In this document: positions 24,666 to 33,566 of the stretch, piece by piece
How the letters are laid out: every line of letters starts with the position of its first letter
How positions within the stretch are numbered: position 1 is the stretch's first letter
Assembly (NCBI GenBank): GCA_001604135.1
Contig: LVAT01000008.1
Location: 186,001-250,000, forward strand
Length of the DNA stretch: 64,000 nucleotides
Direction of reading: 5' to 3'
Source of the DNA: Clostridiales bacterium Firm_14
Lineage (GTDB): Bacteria > Bacillota > Clostridia > Saccharofermentanales > Saccharofermentanaceae
The notes under the pieces: generated by a model
Databases searched by the model: none
What the model saw: only the letters and a program-made list of their open reading frames with translations
What the model was told of the DNA's origin: nothing
Made by a program: the position numbers and the translations under genes

Positions 24666-25123
24666 AAAAGTTTATAACGGTAGTTTTCGAAAAACTCCAT
24701 ATTAAAGTATCGGAAGAAAAGATAGAGACTCTGGCTCAATTCATTAAATTTGGTTTAGTCGGATTAAGTAACACATTGCTTAGCTATGCCATTTACTTGT
24801 TGACACTGCTTATATTGAGTCCGTTGAAACTATCCTGGGATTATTTTGTTGCCAGTTTTTTAAGCTTTGTACTTAGCGTATTATGGTCATATTTTTGGAA
24901 TAACCGTTTTGTATTTAAGCAGGATTCAAAGAAACGCAGTTTTTGGAAAAGTTTATTTAAGACTTATCTTTCATATGCCTTTACGGGTATTATTCTGGGA
25001 AATATACTGCTTTATGTTTGGGTAGCTTTATTAGGTATCCCTAAAACGTTAGCACCGCTTCTGAGTCTTGTTATAACTGTTCCTCTGAATTTCCTGTTGA
25101 ACAAGTACTGGGCTTTCCATTGA
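24662..25123 (+). CDS. GtrA-like flippase
   Basis: Small membrane protein of 153 residues with four hydrophobic segments. It carries the GtrA_DPMS_TM pattern: FIKFGLVGLSNTLLSYAIY at the first segment, VLSVLWSYFWNNRFVF in the middle and LNFLLNKYWAF at the end. GtrA proteins are thought to flip polyprenyl-phosphate sugars across the membrane. Start and rfbG stop share ATGA, implying coupled translation. From here on the sequence is visibly richer in A and T than upstream. Confidence 0.85.
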   Translation: MKKFITVVFEKLHIKVSEEKIETLAQFIKFGLVGLSNTLLSYAIYLLTLLILSPLKLSWDYFVASFLSFVLSVLWSYFWNNRFVFKQDSKKRSFWKSLFKTYLSYAFTGIILGNILLYVWVALLGIPKTLAPLLSLVITVPLNFLLNKYWAFH

Positions 25124-25254
25124 GGCATTTGTTGAAGAGAAAGTGATAAAATATTTATGCTTATTGAGTGCTTTGGACATGTTGATAGCGAGCTAAAACA
25201 AAAGAGTAAGCTGAAAATCTTTATGATTTCTTACTGAAGTATGAGGAGAATCAG

Positions 25255-26202
25255 ATGAAGAAAATTTCCATAGCGAGTTCTTGTTATAACGAGTCTGCTA
25301 ATATTGAAACTTTATATGACGAGTTAATTAAACAGATTGATAAGTATCCTGAGTACGAGTGGGAAATAGTTTTAGCGGATAATTGCTCAACAGATAACAC
25401 TGTCGAATTGCTCCGTTCTTTGGCTGAAAGGGATAAGCGTGTTAAGGTAATATTGAATCAGGCGAACTATGGCCCGGACAATTCCTGCATAAATGCTTTT
25501 TTTGCTGCCACGGGAGATGCGGTTATTATTATGGCATCTGATCTTGAAGATCCCCCGGAATTAATCCCCCAGTTTATTGAGGCTTGGGAGAGCGGATATA
25601 AAGTTGCAATGGCTCAATATTCTTCTCGAACAGGAAATCCGATAACAGCTTTATTCCGTAAGATCTATTATAAGATAATTGCTTCTTTGACCAGTGTAAA
25701 TGTCGAGAATAATGTTACCGGATTTGGAATATATGACAAGTCGGTTGTAGATACTATTCGAGGTTTAAATGAATACAGTTTTGTTCTGAGATTTTTATGT
25801 CCGGAATTGGGATATAAGATAAAATACATTTCTTTTGTTAAACCAAAACGCAGAGGCGGCCGGTCTTCATATTCGTTTCTTCGTTATTATAACTATGCTG
25901 TTGAGACTTTGGTGCTTACATCACATGCCCCTCTTCACATGGCTTGTTTAGTAGGATTTGTAATGTCGTTAATAAGCATTTTGGTAGCGTTGTTTTATTT
26001 CGTTATGAAACTGGTTAATTGGTACACTTTTGATTTCGGTTTTGCGCCGATCATGATAGGTTTGTTTTTTCTTGGCGGCGTTCAACTGTTCTTTATCGGA
26101 ATCATAGGTGAGTATCTTTCAAGCGCGATCAAACGTGTAACCATAAGACCTTTTGTAATCGAAAAAGAACGCATTAATTTTGATGATGAAGAAAACAAAT
26201 AA
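25255..26202 (+). CDS. GtrB/DPMS-like family 2 glycosyltransferase
   Basis: A 315-residue GT2 enzyme. ASSCYNESANIETLYDEL begins the GT-A fold, ADNCSTDNTVELL follows, then ASDLEDPPELI, the DxD-equivalent seen in dolichol/undecaprenyl-phosphate glycosyltransferases. Two membrane segments near residues 225-285 and a short basic tail complete the GtrB layout. It would load a sugar onto undecaprenyl phosphate for the GtrA-like flippase. GAGGAG precedes the ATG. The 131 bases before it show no clear terminator or promoter. Confidence 0.88.
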   Translation: MKKISIASSCYNESANIETLYDELIKQIDKYPEYEWEIVLADNCSTDNTVELLRSLAERDKRVKVILNQANYGPDNSCINAFFAATGDAVIIMASDLEDPPELIPQFIEAWESGYKVAMAQYSSRTGNPITALFRKIYYKIIASLTSVNVENNVTGFGIYDKSVVDTIRGLNEYSFVLRFLCPELGYKIKYISFVKPKRRGGRSSYSFLRYYNYAVETLVLTSHAPLHMACLVGFVMSLISILVALFYFVMKLVNWYTFDFGFAPIMIGLFFLGGVQLFFIGIIGEYLSSAIKRVTIRPFVIEKERINFDDEENK

Positions 26203-26231
26203 ATATTCGAAAAGAGAGAGCTATATCAACC

Positions 26232-28025
26232 ATGAAAGTTTCTGATTTCATAATGGATTTTCTTGTTAAGCAAGGCGTCAAGCATCTGTTTTTGTTGTCG
26301 GGTGGTGGAATGATGCATCTTTTGGATGCAGCCCAAAGATGCAAAGAACTTGAATTAGTATTCAATCTTAACGAGCAGGCTACCGGAATATGCGGTGATG
26401 GTTATGCTCAATATACCGGTAATATAGGAGCATGTATGTTGACGACCGGTCCCGGTGCAACAAATGCAATCACAGGTTGTGCTGGTGCCTGGCTTGACTC
26501 GACGCCTGTAATTTACATAAGCGGACAGTGCAGAACCCAACAGATGGGACAGCTTCGTGGGCTTAGAATATACGGAGCACAGGAAGTAGCTATTATTCCG
26601 TGTGTGACACCTATAACTAAATATGCTGTTACTATCCTGGATAAGAACCTTATAAGATATCATTTGGAAAAGGCCCTTTATCTAGCGACACATGGAAGAA
26701 AAGGTCCTGTTTGGATCGATGTTCCGTTGGACATTCAAGGCGCTGATGTCGATGTGGATTCTCTTGTTGGCTTCAACAATGAATCAGAAGGTCTTGAACT
26801 GCCAAACCCGGTGAGTGTAAGTGATATTTCTAAAGTATATGAGTTGCTTAATGCTTCTCTGCGACCGGCTATTTTGTTTGGACATGGAGTAATAGCGGCA
26901 AAACGACAGCAATTAATTCGGAATATATCCGAGAAATACTCTATTCCAATGTTGTGTACTTGGCGTGCAAAAGGCGTTTTCGGTGATGATGAAGACCTGT
27001 TTATGGGTTGTCCCGGAATTCCGGCAGTGCGTTATTCAAATTATGTCCTTCAGAATACAGACTTCTTATTGATAATAGGAACCCGTTTGAATCCTGCGAT
27101 TACTGCATATGATGAGCAGAGCTTTGCTCCCAATGCAAAGAAAGTAATGGTCGATATAGAAGCGGCTGAAATAGACAAACTGGATATGCCATTTGCTTTA
27201 AAGATAGTGGCTGATGCAGCCGATTTCCTGGACGCCATGGCTGCTAATGAACAATTATATCAGCATAAAGACAGAGACAAATGGTTGAGTTATTGCTCTA
27301 GAATGAAGAAAAAATACCCATTAAACAAGGAGATTCAACCAATCGATCAAGAGAATAAGGTCGACGGATATAAATTCGGAGAACACTTGTCGAATTATAC
27401 AACAGCTGAAGATGTGTTTGTTGGTTCTTCTTCCGGCAGAACATGCGGCATTTCGCATATGGCATATAAGTTGAAAAAAGGCCAGCCTTTCGTTACTTCA
27501 ATGGGAATTGGGTCCATGGGCTGGGTTTTGCCAAGCGCTATTGCATGCTGTTTTGCTTCCGGAAAGAAGAGAACGGTAATAATGGAAGGAGATGGAAGTC
27601 TTCAGCATAATATTCAGGAATTACAGTTGATAAGCACATATAAACTGCCAATGAAAATATTTGTTTTGGTAAATGGCGGATATGCAAGTATTTATGCCAT
27701 GCAAAGAAATAATTTCGCCAGCAGATTTGCCGGCTGTACTCCGGAGAGCGGACTTACTCTTCCTGCAGTTCGGGATATAGCAGCTTTGTATCACTTGCCA
27801 TATTATTGTATTCACAACGATAATGAGATTGACGGTGTATTAAGCGAAGTAATGGCAGATGATAAGCCCTGTCTTTGCGAGATTGTTTGTTCCAGGCAAT
27901 TTGATGAAATTCCAAAATCGGTTACCGTGGCAAATCCTGATGGTACTTTCTCATCTATGAAATTAGAGAATCTGTATCCTTTTGTCGATCCGGAAGAACA
28001 GAAAGAAAACATGCCGAACTGGTGA
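26232..28025 (+). CDS. ThDP-dependent acetolactate-synthase-like enzyme, possibly YerE-type
   Basis: A 597-residue thiamine-diphosphate enzyme with the three domains of the acetolactate synthase family. Catalytic glutamate 48 sits in NLNEQATG. The ThDP/metal motif GDGSLQHN near 453 ends with LVNGGYASI, the GDG-x(25)-N pattern. In a CDP-deoxyhexose locus this points to YerE-like chemistry: transfer of a two-carbon acetyl unit from pyruvate to the C4 ketone of CDP-3,6-dideoxy-4-keto-glucose, making a branched yersiniose-type sugar. That link is inference from context; a plain acetolactate synthase is less likely because ilv genes are absent nearby. GAGAGAG lies upstream of the ATG. Confidence 0.8.
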   Translation: MKVSDFIMDFLVKQGVKHLFLLSGGGMMHLLDAAQRCKELELVFNLNEQATGICGDGYAQYTGNIGACMLTTGPGATNAITGCAGAWLDSTPVIYISGQCRTQQMGQLRGLRIYGAQEVAIIPCVTPITKYAVTILDKNLIRYHLEKALYLATHGRKGPVWIDVPLDIQGADVDVDSLVGFNNESEGLELPNPVSVSDISKVYELLNASLRPAILFGHGVIAAKRQQLIRNISEKYSIPMLCTWRAKGVFGDDEDLFMGCPGIPAVRYSNYVLQNTDFLLIIGTRLNPAITAYDEQSFAPNAKKVMVDIEAAEIDKLDMPFALKIVADAADFLDAMAANEQLYQHKDRDKWLSYCSRMKKKYPLNKEIQPIDQENKVDGYKFGEHLSNYTTAEDVFVGSSSGRTCGISHMAYKLKKGQPFVTSMGIGSMGWVLPSAIACCFASGKKRTVIMEGDGSLQHNIQELQLISTYKLPMKIFVLVNGGYASIYAMQRNNFASRFAGCTPESGLTLPAVRDIAALYHLPYYCIHNDNEIDGVLSEVMADDKPCLCEIVCSRQFDEIPKSVTVANPDGTFSSMKLENLYPFVDPEEQKENMPNW

Positions 28026-28030
28026 TAATA

Positions 28031-28906
28031 ATGACTAAGATCTTACTTACAGGCGGAAGCGGTTTTATCGGCAGAAATCTCTATGAACAACTTAGAGATA
28101 AATATGACATTTTTGCTCCGAGACATAAGGAGCTGGATCTTTTGGATTTTTCTTCATTACAGCAATTTGTTAAGAAGAATAATATTGAAGTCATAATCCA
28201 TTCTGCTGTTCATGTGCCTGCCTTTAACGGTCTTGAAAAGGAATTCTTTAATGACATGCAGATGTTTTGGAATTTAGAGAGGCTTAGTCAGGATCTGGAT
28301 AAGATCATATATTTTGGTTCCGGCGCAGAATATGATAAGCGCTATGACATTCGTAATGTATCCGAGTCTCAATTTGGTGCAAGCATACCAGTCAGTGAAT
28401 ATGGACTTGCGAAATACACGATGAATCAATTTGCCAGACGGAGCAGTAATATCTATAATCTCAGACTGTTCGGAGTATTTGGAAAATACGAACTTTGGCA
28501 GATCAAGTTTCTTTCAAACCTTTGTTGTAAAGCGGTTTATGAATTACCGCTTACGATTAGAAAGGATTGTTACTTTAATTTTTTGTTTATTGATGATTTG
28601 GTAAAGATAACCGATTCATTTATTAACATGAAGCCTAGATACCATGACTATAATGCTTGTCATGATAATGAATACCTGCTGAGTGATTTGGCAAAAATGG
28701 TTGTTGAGGTGAGCGGGAAAGATCTGGATATAGTTATGCTCTCGGATGAACGCAATTTGGATTATTCGGCCAGCAATAAGCGTCTGCACGGCGAACTTCC
28801 GCAATTGGAAATAACTCCTATGAAAAGATCACTTGAAAAGCTTTATCAATATTATATGGATAATCGCGACCAGATAGATTTTGATGTTCTGAAAGAAACT
28901 CGATGA
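28031..28906 (+). CDS. NAD(P)-dependent SDR epimerase/reductase
   Basis: Extended SDR of 291 residues with nucleotide motif LTGGSGFIGRNLYEQL and active-site tyrosine in SEYGLAKYTMNQ (YxxxK). VFGKYELWQIKFLSN matches the nucleoside-diphosphate-sugar epimerase/reductase group. Directly after the ThDP enzyme it would fit a YerF-like reductase of the branched sugar or a CDP-sugar C4 reductase. ATG 28031 with GGTGA upstream is preferred; a GTG at 28022 overlaps the preceding stop. The sequence is AT-rich. Confidence 0.75.
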   Translation: MTKILLTGGSGFIGRNLYEQLRDKYDIFAPRHKELDLLDFSSLQQFVKKNNIEVIIHSAVHVPAFNGLEKEFFNDMQMFWNLERLSQDLDKIIYFGSGAEYDKRYDIRNVSESQFGASIPVSEYGLAKYTMNQFARRSSNIYNLRLFGVFGKYELWQIKFLSNLCCKAVYELPLTIRKDCYFNFLFIDDLVKITDSFINMKPRYHDYNACHDNEYLLSDLAKMVVEVSGKDLDIVMLSDERNLDYSASNKRLHGELPQLEITPMKRSLEKLYQYYMDNRDQIDFDVLKETR

Positions 28907-28930
28907 GATTAACTGTTTAACGGGGGAGAA

Positions 28931-30562
28931 ATGAAAGTTCTTGCAATAATTCCGGCGTGTGAAGGCTCAACAGAATTGCCTAACAAGAATCTGAGGGTGA
29001 TCAAAGGGATCCCGATGATTTGTTATACGATTCGCAATGCTTTGTCATCGCGTTATATTACAGATGTAATAGTTTCGAGCAATTCTAAGGAACTGTTATC
29101 TCTTGCCAGACAGATGGGCGCTATTACAAGAGAAAGATGTCAAGATCTGTGCAACCCGAAGGTTTCAATCGATAAGGTTGTTTGGGATGTGTTCAATCAG
29201 TTGTCCCTTGACGACTACGACTGCGTTGTAACTATGCAGCCGATTTCTCCTACACTGAAGGCGGAAACTTTGGATAAGGCATTTGAGATGCTTTTTTCGC
29301 AAGACTTTGACACGGTAATATCGGTCAGGAATCAGGCCCATTTCTATTGGACGATGAAAGATGATGTACCGGTCCCAATGCAAAGCAAAAGGGTAAACAG
29401 ACATTTATTAGATCCATTTTATAAAGAAACAGGAGCTTTTTTGATTTCCAGGAGTTCTTGTATTAGGGAAGATTCACGCATTGGACAAAAGGTAGGTCTG
29501 TATGAGCTGTTTGGAGATGAAGCGATAGATGTCTATAGCTTTGGTGATCTCAAGCAAGTGGAAAATGCTATGAACAGGCAGTTGACCGCTTTTTATGTTA
29601 ACGGAAATGAGACAATCGGAATAGGCCATATTACCCGTTCATTGCAGATCGCGGATGAGATGTTTTCAAAACCGGACATATATTACGATTACAACAGAAC
29701 GACGGCCGCCAGCTTCGGCCAGACAACTTATAATTTAGTTCCTGTTGACGGCGATCACGGTTTTGTTGAGAGGATGAGAGACAGCAACTATGACATCATC
29801 ATCAATGATGTTTTAAGTACGGAGCGTGACTTTATGCGGTCGCTCAAGGATGCTGCACCAATTGCCAAGATTATTAATTTTGAGGACGAAGGTGAGGGTG
29901 CGAGTTGTGCGGATTATGTTATAAATGCACTTTATGAGAATTCAAGTGAAAGCAATGCAATTTGTGGCAGCCGATACTTTATTATTCCTAAGCAGTTTTT
30001 AATCTATCATGAGATCGATATTGGTGATTGCGTTAAAAATGTAATTGTTACTTTTGGCGGAGCAGATCCTCAAAACTATACGGAAACTGTTTTGAATATA
30101 ATTTCCCAGCCGCTTTATAAAGATGTCCATTTTTATGTTGTTGTAGGAAAGATCAATAAACGGATCGATGTAATCAAGAAATATGAGAGTTTCACTAATG
30201 TTTCAATACTATATGACATTGATAATATGGCAGAAATAATGTGCCGTTGTGATGTCGCAATTAGTTCGAGAGGGCGGACCTGTTTTGAGTTGGCTGCTTT
30301 GGGAATCCCTACCCTTTCAATAGCCCAGCACGAAAGAGAAGAAAGACATACATTTGTATGTGAAGCAAACGGTTTTGTGATCTTAGCACCTGAGTCTGAT
30401 GTTAAAGTAATAGAAAACGCGATACATGACCTTGTTTTTTCTGACAGGGAGAATAGACAGGAATTGCAGAATAAAATGATCATTCATGATTTGAGGAGCG
30501 GACGCCGGAATATTGCTAATATATTAAATAATTTGGAGGGATATTCTAATGAGAAACAGTAA
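28931..30562 (+). CDS. Fusion of acylneuraminate cytidylyltransferase and SpsG/PseG-like glycosyltransferase-fold hydrolase
   Basis: A 543-residue two-domain protein. Residues 1-225 match CMP-nonulosonate synthetases (NeuA/PseF/LegF): LAIIPA at the start, PNKNLR and TMQPISPTL. The canonical PARGGSK loop reads PACEGST, so Arg is Cys10 and Lys is Thr14. Residues about 230-535 match SpsG/PseG nucleotide-sugar hydrolases: GNETIGIGHITRSLQIA with the catalytic His, VTFGGADPQN and SSRGRTCFELAALG. PseG acts before sugar condensation and PseF after it, so the fusion joins non-adjacent steps. GGGGGAG precedes the ATG; the end overlaps neuB by 14 bases. Confidence 0.85.
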   Translation: MKVLAIIPACEGSTELPNKNLRVIKGIPMICYTIRNALSSRYITDVIVSSNSKELLSLARQMGAITRERCQDLCNPKVSIDKVVWDVFNQLSLDDYDCVVTMQPISPTLKAETLDKAFEMLFSQDFDTVISVRNQAHFYWTMKDDVPVPMQSKRVNRHLLDPFYKETGAFLISRSSCIREDSRIGQKVGLYELFGDEAIDVYSFGDLKQVENAMNRQLTAFYVNGNETIGIGHITRSLQIADEMFSKPDIYYDYNRTTAASFGQTTYNLVPVDGDHGFVERMRDSNYDIIINDVLSTERDFMRSLKDAAPIAKIINFEDEGEGASCADYVINALYENSSESNAICGSRYFIIPKQFLIYHEIDIGDCVKNVIVTFGGADPQNYTETVLNIISQPLYKDVHFYVVVGKINKRIDVIKKYESFTNVSILYDIDNMAEIMCRCDVAISSRGRTCFELAALGIPTLSIAQHEREERHTFVCEANGFVILAPESDVKVIENAIHDLVFSDRENRQELQNKMIIHDLRSGRRNIANILNNLEGYSNEKQ

Positions 30563-31592
30563 ACCATATGTTATTGCAGAGATTGGTGTAAATTATTACG
30601 ACACGGCCAAGATTATGGGAATTACACCGCTTGAAGCGGCAAAACTATATATAGAAAAAGTTGCTGAAGCAGGCATTGACTGTGCGAAATTCCAGTCTTA
30701 CAAAGCAGGAACGATAGTATCGAAAAACTCTCCCGCGTATTGGGATACAACGAAGGAACCGACTAAGACACAATATGAGTTGTTCTTGAAATACGATCAT
30801 TTCGGCGCGAATGAATATAGGGAACTTGCCCAGTATGCACATTCAAAGAACATAGATTTTACTTCTACACCATTTGATTATGCATCAGCTGATTATTTGG
30901 AGGATTTAGTCGATTTTTATAAGATAAGTTCCTCTGACTTGACTAACCTGCCGTTTATTCGTTATATCGGTCAGAAGAAAAAGCCGGTGGTTATTTCCGT
31001 TGGAGCTGCATACTTATCAGAAGTAGATGAAGCTGTTCGCACTTTGAAAGACGCTAATTGTGATGACATCACTATTCTTCATTGTGTCCTTTCATATCCT
31101 ACAGACCCCAAGAATGCAAATTTGAGAATCATTACAACGTTAAAAAAGGATTTTCCTGATCTTAAAGTTGGTTTCAGTGATCATGTTGCTCCTGACGACA
31201 CGATGATGACTCTTGCCACGGCGTACCTTTTAGGTGCCGAGGTCATAGAAAAGCACTTTACACTGGATAAGACTTTGCCCGGCAATGATCACTATCATGC
31301 CGGTGATCCGGATGACTTCAAAAAAGCAATATCTAACTTTAAGTGGATAGATACTGTTATGGGAACTGAAGAAAAGACAGTACTTGCATGTGAACAAATA
31401 CCAAGGCGAGAAGCGCGGAGATCGTTAGTTTTAACTCGTGACATGAAGGCCGGCGAGATTATAACCCCAGAGGACTTAATGCCAAAGCGTCCGGGAACCG
31501 GCATCTCTCCTAAATATACGGATATAGTTATTGGACGTACAGTAAAAAAGGATCTCAAAGAGGATACTATCCTTACTTGGGATATGGTTTAA
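30549..31592 (+). CDS. neuB: Nonulosonate (sialic/legionaminic/pseudaminic acid) synthase
   Basis: Condenses phosphoenolpyruvate with a six-carbon amino sugar to a nine-carbon acid. It has the NeuB TIM barrel with AEIGVNYYDTAKIMG at the start, AKFQSYKAG, KISSSDLTNLPFI, HCVLSYPTDPKNANL, GFSDHVAPD and EKHFTLDKTLPGNDH. A C-terminal SAF (antifreeze-like) domain spans about 285-345 (RRSLVLTRDMKAGEIITPEDL). Length is 347 residues. TTGGAGGG before the ATG gives the start inside the preceding gene. Which acid is made cannot be told; the amino-sugar supply genes are not in the window. Confidence 0.93.
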   Translation: MRNSKPYVIAEIGVNYYDTAKIMGITPLEAAKLYIEKVAEAGIDCAKFQSYKAGTIVSKNSPAYWDTTKEPTKTQYELFLKYDHFGANEYRELAQYAHSKNIDFTSTPFDYASADYLEDLVDFYKISSSDLTNLPFIRYIGQKKKPVVISVGAAYLSEVDEAVRTLKDANCDDITILHCVLSYPTDPKNANLRIITTLKKDFPDLKVGFSDHVAPDDTMMTLATAYLLGAEVIEKHFTLDKTLPGNDHYHAGDPDDFKKAISNFKWIDTVMGTEEKTVLACEQIPRREARRSLVLTRDMKAGEIITPEDLMPKRPGTGISPKYTDIVIGRTVKKDLKEDTILTWDMV

Positions 31593-32689
31593 ATAGCAAA
31601 CAAAACTGTATCGGTTCCACAATAACCCCAATAATGCCGGAGAAACAATTTGTACTTTGAATCAATACTCAAGATTGTTTGGGGAATGGTAATTAAATCA
31701 TCGATTTTATGATAAACACTTACTGCTAATTTGGGATGATATTGCCGAATTGAAAAGCTGGCACCAGACAAGGCTGAAAGTTCCATGCCTTCAATATCCA
31801 TCTTCAGATATGTGTATTCTTCTTTAATAAAATCATCGATTCTAACTATTTGTATTTGGGAAGAGTCTTGTTCCTTTTCTCTCGAAATATGGGCGAAGTC
31901 ATCTACTCCTTTTGCTCCGGCCAGGAATAACACTTCGTTTTTGTCACCAATTCCATAGGGATAAAACCGCACTCGTTTGTCTTTTATTGTTGAATTGGCT
32001 ATCTCAATATTTTCCTGTTTTGGCTCGAACCCTATGATTTTTGAAAACTTATTGTTAGTGGCCTTAATAAACTCAAGAGCCGTGTCTCCGTTAAAAGCAC
32101 CAACATCAAGGAATACTTCGTGGTCAGAAAGATTCGATCTGATTATCTCAGGGAAATATTGACTGCCGGAGGCTATCTCATTGTAACAAAATACGTTGTT
32201 AGTTATCGAACCTTCGATTATTTTATTCAGCGTAAGTCTGGATTGATCATCAGACAGAATATCATATAAGGAATTCAATTCATTTATGTGTTTAGAAAAA
32301 AAGGCACGCCTATCTTGGTGATTGCAGTTCTGGATAATATCCAGTGAAGGATCAAAGGTAATAATATTATAATCCGTCGAGATTGAATTGAGCTGTTTGG
32401 TTATGGCTGCATAATGAGAAGGAGCAGAGATAATAATATAAGCCCCCGTATATTTTTTTAATTCTTCAACATTGCAAATTTTATAGCCATCATAGAATGT
32501 TCCGTTTTTTGAAGGATCATTATCAACGATGAAATCAGGCCTGAGTCCATGTTTTGTTAAAAAACCAATATACAAACTGATAGATGCGCCGACACCAAAC
32601 AATATTATCGGTTGATGTGAGTGATTGTAGCGGCGGAGAAATCCGTCAGCACTGTTATTTAGAGAATTAAAAAAATCAAGTGTAAACAT
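31589..32689 (-). CDS. FkbM-family methyltransferase with N-terminal Rossmann-like domain
   Basis: A 366-residue protein. Residues about 25-125 contain IILFGVGASISLYIGFL and VDNDPSKNG, a nucleotide-binding-like domain often found ahead of sugar-modifying enzymes. Residues about 180-350 are a SAM methyltransferase of FkbM type: VFLDVGAFNGDTALEF, IIGFEPKQENIEIA and YLKMDIEGMELSAL. It probably O-methylates a sugar of the surface glycan. Its stop overlaps the end of neuB (convergent). No clear ribosome binding site precedes its ATG. It is the last gene of the reverse trio beginning near 34.5 kb. Confidence 0.85.
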   Translation of the reverse strand: MFTLDFFNSLNNSADGFLRRYNHSHQPIILFGVGASISLYIGFLTKHGLRPDFIVDNDPSKNGTFYDGYKICNVEELKKYTGAYIIISAPSHYAAITKQLNSISTDYNIITFDPSLDIIQNCNHQDRRAFFSKHINELNSLYDILSDDQSRLTLNKIIEGSITNNVFCYNEIASGSQYFPEIIRSNLSDHEVFLDVGAFNGDTALEFIKATNNKFSKIIGFEPKQENIEIANSTIKDKRVRFYPYGIGDKNEVLFLAGAKGVDDFAHISREKEQDSSQIQIVRIDDFIKEEYTYLKMDIEGMELSALSGASFSIRQYHPKLAVSVYHKIDDLITIPQTILSIDSKYKLFLRHYWGYCGTDTVLFAI

Positions 32690-32783
32690 TTATATACTAC
32701 GTGTTTCTTAACCATTCAGTTTTGAAAATGTGTTTTGTTGATCAGTCGTTGGCTTTGTTAGATCTGATAATGAAAAGCATAAC

Positions 32784-33554
32784 TTACCAAGCAGTTTGTC
32801 CGCCGTCAACCATAATATTTATACCGGTTATATATTTGGATGCTTCAGAAGCAAGAAATATCATTACTCCAACAAGGTCTTCAGGATAACCGATGCGACC
32901 AAGCATAGTCTTATCCTCTAATCTTTTTTTGAAGAGTGCATTCTCCTGAACGTTGGTATGAGGGTATGATCCCGGACTGACGCTGTTAGCTCGAATTCCA
33001 TATTTAGCTAGATACGAAGCGCAAAACTTAGTAAGTTCTACGGTTGCTGCTTTTCCGGCTCCATAATTTGGTGTGCTGCTAAAAGGTGTATCAAAATATG
33101 TTCTGGGATCAGGAGCTCCTACAGCATATAACGAACCGATATTAATAATGCTTCCGGAAGTGCTGTTTTTCATATACGGGATTGCTTCACGAATTGACCT
33201 AAAGGTGTAACCAACAGTTCCGTCAATTCCTTTGGCCCAATATTCATCATCCATAGTCTCAACATCGTTTAAAACGCCAGCACCTAAATTTGCAGCCAAC
33301 GTAATAAGAACATCTATACATTCGTTTGCTCCGGCTGCCTCTTTCATAACATCTTTGATGTTGCTGGTATTTCCGAGATCGCACTTGATATAGTGTGCAT
33401 TGGTATCTTCAATTGGAGAAATGTTCCAATCGACAACAACAACTTCAGCACCAAAATCAGAAAGTCCCTTTACTATTTCTCTGCCAAGATAACCACAACC
33501 ACCGGTAACAACAGCTTTTTTTCCATTAAGTGAAAACAAATCGTTATAACTCAT
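32784..33554 (-). CDS. Classical SDR oxidoreductase (PtmA-like)
   Basis: A 256-residue short-chain dehydrogenase with VTGGCGYLGREIV (TGxxxGxG), LAANLGAG, the catalytic Ser region INIGSLYAV and Tyr-Lys in NYGAGKAATVEL, ending GINIMVDGGQTAW. The extended loop with DPRTYFDTPFSSTPNY resembles PtmA-type oxidoreductases found in nonulosonate/flagellin glycan loci. AGGAG lies before the ATG. It is 12 bases behind the Gfo/Idh/MocA gene and probably acts in the same sugar-modifying step. The substrate is unknown. Confidence 0.88.
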   Translation of the reverse strand: MSYNDLFSLNGKKAVVTGGCGYLGREIVKGLSDFGAEVVVVDWNISPIEDTNAHYIKCDLGNTSNIKDVMKEAAGANECIDVLITLAANLGAGVLNDVETMDDEYWAKGIDGTVGYTFRSIREAIPYMKNSTSGSIINIGSLYAVGAPDPRTYFDTPFSSTPNYGAGKAATVELTKFCASYLAKYGIRANSVSPGSYPHTNVQENALFKKRLEDKTMLGRIGYPEDLVGVMIFLASEASKYITGINIMVDGGQTAW

Positions 33555-33566
33555 ATCTCTAGTCTC

